A stretch of DNA of 8,652 nucleotides from Alphaproteobacteria bacterium. Its GTDB lineage: Bacteria > Pseudomonadota > Alphaproteobacteria > Rhizobiales > Devosiaceae. The stretch spans positions 23,765 through 32,416 of the forward strand of contig JAADFY010000114.1 of the NCBI GenBank assembly GCA_013152625.1, written 5' to 3'. Positions 1 to 5,892 of this stretch are shown in pieces. Position 1 is the stretch's first letter. The number at the start of each line of letters is the position of its first letter. Position numbers and translations under genes: made by a program. The notes under the pieces were generated by a model, which saw only the letters and a program-made list of their open reading frames with translations, was not told the DNA's origin and did no database searches.

Positions 1-1486
1 CTCCGGCGGAGTTAAGCGCCGCGTTGGGGTTCTGGCGGTGTTCGACGACATGGGCGGCCACGAAGGCTATGGCCGCAAGCTGTCGCAAAGAGTCTTTGTC
101 CGACTCGACGCCATTGAACCCATTGGGGAATTCCTCGGCGATGTAGCCGGTGGTCAGGCGTCCCTCGCCAAACCGCCGTTGATTCATGACCGCGAGCAAA
201 AACGGGATATTGTGGGCCACGCCCTCGATTTCAAAGCCGTCGAGGGCTTCGCTCATGGCGGCTATGGCTTTGGGCCGGTCGGGAGCCCAGGTGCACAATT
301 TGGCGATCATGGGATCGTAATAGGGGCTGATGTCGGCGCCCTCATAAACACCGGTGTCGTTGCGCACCACGACATTAGTGTTTGCCATCTCCCGGGGCGG
401 GCGATAGCGGATCAGGCGCCCGGTGGAGGGCAAAAACCCGCGATACGGATCTTCGGCGTATATCCGCGCTTCCATGGCCGAGCCGTTCAAGGAGATGTCT
501 TTTTGGGTCAGGTCGAGTTTTTCGCCCCCCGCAATGCGGATCATTTGTTCGACCAGATCAAGGCCGGTGACCAGTTCGGTAACCGGGTGTTCGACCTGTA
601 GCCTCGTGTTCATCTCCAGAAAGTAAAAATTGCGGGCGCCATCAACAATGAATTCCACCGTGCCGGCGCTGGCGTAGTCCACCGCTTTGGCCAGGGCGAC
701 CGCCTCGGCGCCCATTTTTGCCCGGGTTTTTTCGTTCAGAAACGGGCTGGGCGCTTCCTCAATGATTTTTTGATGGCGGCGCTGGATGGAGCATTCCCGT
801 TCGCCCAGATAAATGACATTTCCATGGGTGTCGGCGAGGACCTGAATTTCGATGTGGCGGGGGTTTTCGATGAATTTTTCGATGAATATCCGGTCATCGC
901 CAAAACTGGCCGCCGCCTCTGACTTCGCCCGCGCAAACCCCTCGCGGGCCTCGGCGTCATCGCTGGCAATGCGCATGCCCTTGCCGCCGCCCCCCGCCGA
1001 GGCCTTGATCATGACCGGATAGCCGATTTCGGTGGCGATCCTGACCGCCTCATCAGCATCGGCAATCACGCCCATATGGCCGGGCACGGTGGAAATGCCC
1101 GCCTTTCTGGCAATGAGCTTGGAGGTGATTTTGTCGCCCATGGATTTTATGGCATCGGGGGGCGGACCGATGAATGCAATGCCGGCGCCGGCGCACGCGG
1201 TAGCAAACCCAGGGTTTTCGGACAAAAAACCATAGCCGGGGTGAATGGCTTCGGCGCCGGTTATTTTGGCGGCGGCGATGATTTTTTCGCCCAGCAGATA
1301 GCTTTGAGCCGCAGGCGCCGGGCCAATATTGACCGCCTCGTCGGCAACACGCACATGAAGGGCGTCACGGTCGGCATCTGAATAAACGGCGACGGTTTCA
1401 ATGCCCAGTTTTCGGGCGGTTTTCATGACGCGGCAAGCGATTTCGCCGCGGTTGGCAACAAGTATTTTGGAGAAGACTTTGCTCAT
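1..1486 (-). CDS. pccA: Propionyl-CoA carboxylase alpha chain (biotin carboxylase part), 3' end cut by the window
   Basis: Biotin-dependent carboxylase subunit. Its biotin carboxylase domain uses ATP and bicarbonate to carboxylate biotin, and the carboxyl group then goes to propionyl-CoA on the beta subunit, giving methylmalonyl-CoA (cytoplasm; propionate, odd-chain and branched amino acid breakdown). Residues 1-495 are visible and the frame is open to the window edge. The N-terminus has the ILVANRGEIACR motif. By comparison with E. coli AccC, the ligand residues appear kept: K119, K161, the glycine loop SAGGGGKGMRI (163-173), RRHQK (236-240), E278, and EMNTRLQVEHPVTE (291-304). Beyond ~residue 376, the stretches DTGVYEGADISPYYDPMIAKL-like and GVAHNIPFL resemble PCC alpha more than methylcrotonyl-CoA carboxylase or free AccC. 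About 170-190 residues (biotin transfer and biotinyl carrier domains) should lie beyond the edge. The start is ATG at 1486. It lacks a clear Shine-Dalgarno and sits 3 bases after the stop of a RidA remnant, suggesting former translational coupling. Family certain; PCC rather than MCC likely. Confidence 0.93.
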   Translation of the reverse strand, partial: MSKVFSKILVANRGEIACRVMKTARKLGIETVAVYSDADRDALHVRVADEAVNIGPAPAAQSYLLGEKIIAAAKITGAEAIHPGYGFLSENPGFATACAGAGIAFIGPPPDAIKSMGDKITSKLIARKAGISTVPGHMGVIADADEAVRIATEIGYPVMIKASAGGGGKGMRIASDDAEAREGFARAKSEAAASFGDDRIFIEKFIENPRHIEIQVLADTHGNVIYLGERECSIQRRHQKIIEEAPSPFLNEKTRAKMGAEAVALAKAVDYASAGTVEFIVDGARNFYFLEMNTRLQVEHPVTELVTGLDLVEQMIRIAGGEKLDLTQKDISLNGSAMEARIYAEDPYRGFLPSTGRLIRYRPPREMANTNVVVRNDTGVYEGADISPYYDPMIAKLCTWAPDRPKAIAAMSEALDGFEIEGVAHNIPFLLAVMNQRRFGEGRLTTGYIAEEFPNGFNGVESDKDSLRQLAAIAFVAAHVVEHRQNPNAALNSAG

Positions 1487-1489
1487 ATG

Positions 1490-1597
1490 TCAGTTTTGGC
1501 TGGCGCCGGGCCGTTTTGCAACCAGATCGATTTCAACCAGGGCATGAAGGGCCAGTGTGGTCGCCCCAACGGTGGTGCGGGCCGGGGACCGATCGGG
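1490..1597 (-). pseudogene. C-terminal remnant of a RidA-family (YjgF/YER057c/UK114) protein
   Basis: The frame ending in TGA at 1492-1490 encodes RSPARTTVGATTLALHALVE followed by IDLVAKRPGASQN. This fits the last strand-helix-strand of RidA-type enamine/imine deaminases, with PAR (the Arg that binds the substrate carboxylate, R105 in E. coli RidA) and the VEI Glu near E120. A full RidA protein is about 125-130 residues; here similarity begins near 1597. Further upstream the frame runs into unrelated sequence, a pair of GC-rich hairpin repeats and then the 3' end of mucR, so at least 90 codons and the start are missing. The frame stays open as far as 1834, but only through repeats and mucR antiframe sequence. 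The stop lies 3 bases before the pccA ATG, an operon-like spacing. I infer that an intact ridA-like gene once preceded pccA and lost its 5' part. The assignment rests on motif memory, not on a search. Confidence 0.6.
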
Positions 1598-1626
1598 GGA
1601 TGTGCAATTGTCATTGTTTTTTCTTG

Positions 1627-1665
1627 CCCCCACCCTTGATCCCTCCCCGCCAAGGGGGAGGGAGA
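1627..1665. repeat. GC-rich palindromic intergenic repeat, copy 1
   Basis: A 39-base element containing CCCTCCCC, a short loop, then GGGGAGGG (arms near 1641-1648 and 1655-1662), which can fold as a strong hairpin on either strand. It is preceded by a conserved CCCCACCCTTGAT flank. It is nearly identical to a second copy starting 50 bases later, differing only in the loop (gccaa versus gcga). Elements of this appearance are common dispersed intergenic repeats in alphaproteobacterial genomes; that is background knowledge and was not checked here. No T-run follows the hairpin, so a classical terminator role is not supported. Confidence 0.75.
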
Positions 1666-1676
1666 CAGAAGAATAT

Positions 1677-1714
1677 CCCCCACCCTTGATCCCTCCCCGC
1701 GAGGGGGAGGGAGA
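1677..1714. repeat. GC-rich palindromic intergenic repeat, copy 2
   Basis: Second, 38-base copy of the hairpin element, 50 bases from copy 1, with the same CCCCACCCTTGAT flank and CCCTCCCC/GGGGAGGG arms around a shorter loop. It begins 17 bases past the mucR stop codon and is the first structure a mucR transcript would meet, so it may protect the 3' end or stall polymerase, although it lacks a T-run. Confidence 0.75.
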
Positions 1715-1731
1715 TGGGGAATGTGCCCGGG

Positions 1732-2157
1732 TTATTTGGTGCGTTTGCGCCCCAGGCCCATTTTCTTGGCCAGGGCCGACCGGGCGGCCGCGTAATTGGG
1801 TGCAACCATGGGATAGTCGGACGCCAGGCCCCACTTTTCACGATACTCTTCGGGGGAAAGTGAATAGTGGGTGCTCAAGTGACGTTTTAAGGACTTGAAC
1901 TTCTTGCCGTCTTCAAGACAGACAATATAGTCCGGCTGAATTGACCTTCTGATCGGGACGGCAGGCTTGCGGTTTTCTGCCGGTTCTGCATTTGCAGCAG
2001 AATTGAGCCCTGAAAGCGCTGCATGCACATCGCCAATCAAGCGCGGAAGATCAGGCTGGGCAACCGGATTGTTGCTGACATAGGCGCTGACAATCTCGGC
2101 GCTAAGTTCGATCAGATCGAGAGGTGTAGTGGTTACAGCGGACTCTTGCTCGCTCAT
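1732..2157 (-). CDS. mucR: Ros/MucR-family zinc-finger transcriptional regulator
   Basis: DNA-binding regulator of the Ros/MucR family. In rhizobia, Brucella and relatives these proteins bind AT-rich promoters and control exopolysaccharide, motility, cell cycle and virulence genes. Counting from the chosen start (141 aa), an N-terminal helical region (~12-50, ELSAEIVSAYVSNNP), which serves oligomerisation in the family, is followed by a linker rich in A, P and E, and then the Ros-type finger. Zn ligands fit C80-x2-D83-x9-H93-x3-H97 (CLEDGKKFKSLKRHLSTH), followed by YSLSPEEYREKWGL and a basic tail ending GRKRTK. An ATG at 2163 lies in the same frame, but the Shine-Dalgarno AAAGGA (2169-2164) abuts it directly and is 6 bases from the ATG at 2157, so 2157 is preferred. 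The gene has its own -10 box upstream and follows the mnh operon by ~130 bases in the same direction. Direct target genes cannot be told from the window. Confidence 0.93.
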   Translation of the reverse strand: MSEQESAVTTTPLDLIELSAEIVSAYVSNNPVAQPDLPRLIGDVHAALSGLNSAANAEPAENRKPAVPIRRSIQPDYIVCLEDGKKFKSLKRHLSTHYSLSPEEYREKWGLASDYPMVAPNYAAARSALAKKMGLGRKRTK

Positions 2158-2163
2158 GGTCAT

Positions 2164-2169
2164 TCCTTT
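2164..2169 (-). promoter_or_regulatory. Shine-Dalgarno deciding the mucR start
   Basis: AAAGGA on the minus strand. Spacing is zero to the upstream ATG (2163) and six bases to the in-frame ATG at 2157. Only the second is a workable distance, so the two extra residues (Met-Thr) are probably not made. Confidence 0.6.
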
Positions 2170-2252
2170 TGGTGGTTCCGCGAAAGGCGGAGTGTTATGC
2201 GTCGGAGATGACTTTTACTTTGCACAGAGCTGGCGCGCAACAGTATGCGACG

Positions 2253-2258
2253 ATTATA
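2253..2258 (-). promoter_or_regulatory. Candidate -10 box of the mucR promoter
   Basis: A perfect TATAAT on the minus strand in the 130-base gap between mnhG and mucR. It would start transcription near 2246 and give a leader of about 90 bases. No good TTGACA-like -35 is found 16-18 bases upstream (the sequence there is GATACGG), so the promoter may be weak, need an activator, or use a different sigma factor. MucR/Ros proteins commonly autoregulate; no specific operator could be identified. Confidence 0.5.
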
Positions 2259-2295
2259 CGCACCTTACCCACACACCGTATCTTGTTAACTGTTG

Positions 2296-2667
2296 TCAGG
2301 ACTTTTTACGGCTCTTTTTGTTCTTGGGCTGATTTTTGGACACTTCCATATCGTTAATTACCGTAATGTCTGCGGGGCGATAGCCGGCCGAATAGGCGGC
2401 GCGGGCCAGCAGGTGGGCGGCCACAGGTGCGGTCAACAGCAAAAACAGCACCCCGACCAGAACCCTTAGGGCTACGGAAACATCAAACGCGACCAGCGCA
2501 ATAGCTAACAGCAACAGCCCCGAGCCGACCGTTCCCGCCTTTGAGGCGGCGTGCATGCGGGTGTACAGATCCGGCAACCGCAATAAGCCAACCGCGGCCA
2601 GGAACGAAAATGTGGCGCCAAAAATGATAATGGCGCCGGCGGCGTAGGTGAGTGCAGCGGTGATCAT
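2296..2667 (-). CDS. mnhG: Na+/H+ antiporter subunit MnhG/MrpG
   Basis: Small membrane subunit G of the Mrp/Mnh cation/proton antiporter (PhaG/MnhG/YufB family), 123 aa. Three hydrophobic segments fit the family (about 8-29, 45-65 and 66-88). The signature GLLRLPDLYTRMHAASKAGT occupies 27-46, and TAPVAAHLLARAAY follows at 79-92. The C-terminal tail (~100-123) is hydrophilic and ends in a run of Lys/Arg/Ser, longer and more basic than I would expect. The start is the ATG at 2667, with GGAGG seven bases upstream and a 4-base ATGA overlap with the mnhF stop. It is the last gene of the operon; no terminator hairpin with T-run follows it, so some transcripts may continue into mucR. Confidence 0.95.
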   Translation of the reverse strand: MITAALTYAAGAIIIFGATFSFLAAVGLLRLPDLYTRMHAASKAGTVGSGLLLLAIALVAFDVSVALRVLVGVLFLLLTAPVAAHLLARAAYSAGYRPADITVINDMEVSKNQPKNKKSRKKS

Positions 2668-2993
2668 GGCTGTTCCTCCGCACCCTGGCCCGATTCCGCC
2701 GATTCCGCCGATTGCTGGAGCCCGCGCTGCATGACAAACCGGGCAAAGGCAACCGTGGCCAGGAACCCCACAAGGCCAAGGGAAATCGCAATATCGAGAT
2801 AAAGCATAAAGCCGGTTTTGATCGCAATCACGGCGATATAGCCGATGCCGATCAGCACCAGCATATCCAGCCCTAAAATCCGGTCGGGCAATGTGGGGCC
2901 GCGCACAATCCGGACGGTCACCAGCAGAAACGCTATGGTGAGAACCGCAAGGGCATAGGTGATGGAAATGTCGAGGAACCTGTCGGCACTCAT
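2664..2993 (-). CDS. mnhF: Na+/H+ antiporter subunit MnhF/MrpF
   Basis: Small membrane subunit F of the Mrp/Mnh antiporter (PhaF family), 109 aa. Three hydrophobic segments (about 10-29, 42-60 and 65-88) and the family motif RGPTLPDRILGLD at 31-43 identify it. The C-terminal tail is hydrophilic and acidic, with SAESAESGQ (95-103), encoded by a 9-base tandem DNA repeat. The start is the ATG at 2993, with GAGG about seven bases upstream and an ATGA overlap with mnhE; the stop overlaps mnhG the same way, indicating translational coupling. Confidence 0.95.
   Translation of the reverse strand: MSADRFLDISITYALAVLTIAFLLVTVRIVRGPTLPDRILGLDMLVLIGIGYIAVIAIKTGFMLYLDIAISLGLVGFLATVAFARFVMQRGLQQSAESAESGQGAEEQP
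2692..2709. repeat. 9-base tandem repeat inside mnhF
   Basis: GATTCCGCC occurs twice in direct tandem, followed by a third partial unit (GATT). On the coding strand it specifies the Ser-Ala-Glu repeats of the MnhF tail. Because the unit is a multiple of three, changes in copy number would keep the frame. Confidence 0.6.
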
Positions 2994-3469
2994 TCAAACA
3001 CCTCAATGATTTTCCGCTCAAATCCGGCGGCAATTTCAGCGATCAGGGCCTCTTTATCCGGCACGGCAATGGCGTGGACGTAAAGGATTTTGCGGTCCTG
3101 TGACACATCGACGCTCAGGGTCCCGGGGGTCAGGGTGATCAGATTGGCCAGAAGGGTAATCTCTTCGTCGGATTTGACCGAAAGCGGAAACGCAATAATT
3201 CCCGGTTGAAGCGCTTTTTTCAGATCCGGGGTCACGATCAGCCAGGTGACCCGCAAGGCGCTCAAGCCCAGTTCCCAGAAAAACAGCCCGGCAAGTGAAG
3301 CGGCCTTGATATAGCGCGGCAGTAATTTCGGCCCGGTTGTCCGCGCGCGGATAATCCAGAGCGCCAAAAGCCCCAGAGCGGCCCCGAACAAAAGATTGGA
3401 CAGGGAAAAATTGCCGGTGATCGCGGTCCAGATCAGGGCAAACGTGGCTGCCACCAGCAAAAAACTCAT
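2990..3469 (-). CDS. mnhE: Na+/H+ antiporter subunit MnhE/MrpE
   Basis: Subunit E of the Mrp/Mnh antiporter (PF01899-type), 159 aa, the usual length. Hydrophobic segments near 3-17, 22-41 and 55-80 are followed by a cytoplasmic domain with the family signature ANLITLTPGTLSVDV (108-122) and an ILYVHAI strand (128-134). In Bacillus, MrpE is part of the assembled complex and affects transport kinetics. The start is the ATG at 3469, with a strong GGGAGG six bases upstream. It overlaps the mnhD stop as ATGA, and its own stop overlaps mnhF. Confidence 0.95.
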   Translation of the reverse strand: MSFLLVAATFALIWTAITGNFSLSNLLFGAALGLLALWIIRARTTGPKLLPRYIKAASLAGLFFWELGLSALRVTWLIVTPDLKKALQPGIIAFPLSVKSDEEITLLANLITLTPGTLSVDVSQDRKILYVHAIAVPDKEALIAEIAAGFERKIIEVFE

Positions 3470-5076
3470 GGAGCGCCTCCCTCTGCCGGCGACAGGCCGA
3501 CCGCGTCAATATACCGATCCGGGGTGATAATATCGACAGCTGCCCCCTGCCCCAGATCGAACAGCGGCGCGGGATACAGACCAAGGGCAAAAATGATCGC
3601 GGTCAGCACCGTGACCGGCACCAGCCCCCAGCTCACCGCCTTGCCGGCCAAAGGGTGCAGGCGGTCGTTCAGGGTTTCAGAACCGGTGCCCTCATGACCG
3701 GAGCGCCAGAATATATGGGCCCACAGACGCGACCCGGCGATGGTGGTCAGGAAGGCGTTGATGAGCAGGGCGGCGACCAGCCAGTATTGGGTGCTTTCCA
3801 CACCGGCCTGAATCAGCACCAGCTTGGGCCAGAACCCGAGGAACGGGGGCAGCCCCGATATGGCGAGAATGAGCACCAGAAAGAGAATGGAAAGCCACGA
3901 GTTGGTTTCATAAATGCCGCCCATGCGGCGGGTATCGAGTTCGCCGGTGTTGCGTTCGACAAGGCCGGCGACCAGATAAAGCGCGGTCATGGTCAGCATG
4001 GAGTGAATGGCATAAAATGTGGCACCGAAAATGCCCCGGGGCAGATTCAGTATCGGATCGGACAAAGCCAGGCCGGCCAGCATGGCGCCAATCCCCCCCA
4101 CCAGAATAAACCCTAAAGCCCGGCGCAGATTGGTTTCAGCGATGGCGCCAAGGGGGGCAACAACCAGGGTAACCCCGGCAATAACGGCGATGAGTGTCTC
4201 GGTCTGGGACCAGGTGGCCGGCAGCAGCACATACAGGATGCGAATCAGCGCATAGACCCCGACCTTGGTCAACAGGCCGGCAAACAGCGCCGAGACCGAA
4301 GCGTTGGGGGTATGATAGGAGGCGGCAAGCCAGGAATTTAGCGGGAACGCGGCGGCCTTGATGGCAAATGCGATCACAAAAATGATGGTAACCGTTATGC
4401 GCGGTCCAAACTCGATTTCGCCGGCGCGCAGCGCGATATCGGCCATGTTCAGGGTGCCGGTCAGGCCATAAATATACGCAATGCCGATGAGGAAAAATGT
4501 GGTGGCCAGAAAGTTGATGAACCCGTATTTGACGGCGCCGTCGAGTTGGGTCTTTCGTCCGCCAAGGATGAAAAGGCCAAATGAGGCGATCAGCATCACC
4601 TCGAACCAGACGTAAAGGTTGAAAATATCAGCGGTCAAAAATGCGCCGTTGACCCCGGCCAGCAGCAACAGCAGCAACGGGTGATAGCCATAGCGGGTAT
4701 CCCGGGGCTCCACCTCGCCCTGGGCATAGGCCAGCACGATTATTGACACCAGAATGGCCACGCCAGACAAAAGCGCGCTTAGCAGATCGGCGGTGAACGA
4801 AATGCCGAACGGGGGCACCCATTTGCCCATGGTCATGGCAATCGGCCCGTCGCTGGCGACCCGGTCCACAAGGATCCAGGCGTTTACCAGCAGGGCAAAC
4901 AAAACCATGAAGGCCAAGGGGGCCTGAAATGCGGTCTGTCTGCGAAACATGAGCAGAGCGGCGGCCCCGATCAGGGGCAATGCCACCGGCCAGACCAAAA
5001 CCCAGTCGGCAACAGCGGTCGCCTGCTCGATCATGGCCGGCGGCGGCTGGATTGCGTGATCGACACCTGATGCCAT
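3466..5076 (-). CDS. mnhD: Na+/H+ antiporter subunit MnhD/MrpD
   Basis: Large membrane subunit D, a homologue of complex I antiporter-like subunits (NuoM/NuoN), 536 aa, with hydrophobic segments through almost the whole length. The key charged residues of a proton path are present: E159 in YVWFEVMLIAS (TM5 glutamate, matching E137 of Bacillus MrpD), K240 in IKAAAFPLNSWLAASYHTP (TM7 lysine before the broken helix) and K271 in LLTKVGVYALIR. The Proton_antipo_M-like core spans about 135-425. The start is the ATG at 5076, with AGGGAG nine bases upstream, 13 bases after the mnhC stop. A later in-frame ATG (residue 15, MIEQ) is possible: the first 14 residues are not hydrophobic and add nothing recognisable. 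The stop overlaps mnhE by ATGA. Confidence 0.96.
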   Translation of the reverse strand: MASGVDHAIQPPPAMIEQATAVADWVLVWPVALPLIGAAALLMFRRQTAFQAPLAFMVLFALLVNAWILVDRVASDGPIAMTMGKWVPPFGISFTADLLSALLSGVAILVSIIVLAYAQGEVEPRDTRYGYHPLLLLLLAGVNGAFLTADIFNLYVWFEVMLIASFGLFILGGRKTQLDGAVKYGFINFLATTFFLIGIAYIYGLTGTLNMADIALRAGEIEFGPRITVTIIFVIAFAIKAAAFPLNSWLAASYHTPNASVSALFAGLLTKVGVYALIRILYVLLPATWSQTETLIAVIAGVTLVVAPLGAIAETNLRRALGFILVGGIGAMLAGLALSDPILNLPRGIFGATFYAIHSMLTMTALYLVAGLVERNTGELDTRRMGGIYETNSWLSILFLVLILAISGLPPFLGFWPKLVLIQAGVESTQYWLVAALLINAFLTTIAGSRLWAHIFWRSGHEGTGSETLNDRLHPLAGKAVSWGLVPVTVLTAIIFALGLYPAPLFDLGQGAAVDIITPDRYIDAVGLSPAEGGAP

Positions 5077-5089
5077 TTCGCGCGTCTCC

Positions 5090-5467
5090 CTAATAACTCA
5101 GCGGCGGGCGCGGGCTGTCTTCAGGCTCCGCGAGGCGCATGGTGTCGGTATTGTCGGCGTTCAGTTCCTCATAGGAGCGAAAGGCAAGAACCAGAAGATA
5201 GGCAAACATGGAAAATCCGATGACGATGGCAGTCAGAATCAATGCCTGGGGCAACGGATTGGCCACCGCTTCAAGGGGCGCACTTTCCCCCGGCGGCACG
5301 ATGGGCGGTACCTCCCGGGTCAGGCGGCCAACGGTGAAGATAAGCAGGTTGACGGCATTGCCTAAAATGGCAACGCCTAACAGCATGCGTATCATGGAGC
5401 GCGAGAGCAGCAGGTAAACAGCGGTGGCGACAAACAGGCCAACCAGGGTTGCCAGGGCAAATTCCAT
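5090..5467 (-). CDS. mnhC: Na+/H+ antiporter subunit MnhC/MrpC (NuoK-like)
   Basis: Small subunit C, homologous to NuoK of complex I, 125 aa. Three transmembrane segments are visible (about 3-21, 28-46 and 73-97). The conserved NPLPQALILTAIVIGFS motif sits at 70-86, with G84 at the position of the functionally important Gly82 of Bacillus MrpC. The tail (98-125) is acidic. The start is the ATG at 5467, overlapping the mnhB stop by one base (TGATG), with GGGAG nine bases upstream; re-initiation after mnhB is likely. The stop is TAG, followed by the only intergenic gap in the operon (13 bases). Confidence 0.96.
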   Translation of the reverse strand: MEFALATLVGLFVATAVYLLLSRSMIRMLLGVAILGNAVNLLIFTVGRLTREVPPIVPPGESAPLEAVANPLPQALILTAIVIGFSMFAYLLVLAFRSYEELNADNTDTMRLAEPEDSPRPPLSY

Positions 5468-5892
5468 CAGTTCGCACTCCCGTCTTCTTCAAGGGCAAGC
5501 GCAACCGATGACAGCACCCCCAGAACAACAAAATACACCCCGATATCGAACATCATGGGTGTTGAAAGGGCCAGTTCGGTGCCGTCCGGCAGGTTGATAC
5601 TGCCCCACAGGCCGGTCAGAAACGGCTCATTGACGAACAGGGAGAAAAAGCCGCTTAACGCCGACAGGAACAGGCCGAAACCGGCCAATGCGAGGGGATG
5701 AAAAACGATGGCCCTGCGCACTTCGTTTACGCCGGTGGCGATGCCGTAAATGGCAATGGCCGATGCGCCGATCAGCCCGGCAATGAACCCCCCGCCCGGC
5801 TCGTTATGGCCGCGCAGCAACACAAACACCGAAAATATCAGCATGAGTGCCGCCAGATAGGGGGCAATGGTGCGAAAAATGACCGTATTCAT
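5467..5892 (-). CDS. mnhB: Na+/H+ antiporter subunit MnhB/MrpB
   Basis: Subunit B of the Mrp/Mnh antiporter (MnhB domain, PF04039-type), 141 aa, encoded as a separate gene and not fused to MnhA. Four hydrophobic segments fit the family (about 8-26, 35-54, 66-87 and 110-133), with the signature GHNEPGGGFIAGL at 28-40. The start is the ATG at 5892, with GGAG eight bases upstream and an ATGA overlap with mnhA. The presence of a free B gene makes this a seven-gene mrp operon. Confidence 0.95.
   Translation of the reverse strand: MNTVIFRTIAPYLAALMLIFSVFVLLRGHNEPGGGFIAGLIGASAIAIYGIATGVNEVRRAIVFHPLALAGFGLFLSALSGFFSLFVNEPFLTGLWGSINLPDGTELALSTPMMFDIGVYFVVLGVLSSVALALEEDGSAN

Noticed and set aside
38..601. 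187-residue plus-strand reading frame
   Set aside because: It is antisense to the clear pccA coding sequence, whose motifs are continuous; the open frame is a by-product of GC-rich codon use.
1490..1834. 114-residue open frame in which the RidA-like tail is embedded, taken as a full gene
   Set aside because: Its first part lies out of frame inside mucR and its middle is translated repeat sequence; only the last ~35 codons look like protein.
2483..3033. Long minus-strand frames overlapping mnhF and mnhG in other phases
   Set aside because: The real subunits with family motifs occupy the right phases and are linked by ATGA overlaps; for mnhG the start is the internal ATG at 2667, not the far upstream start of the frame.
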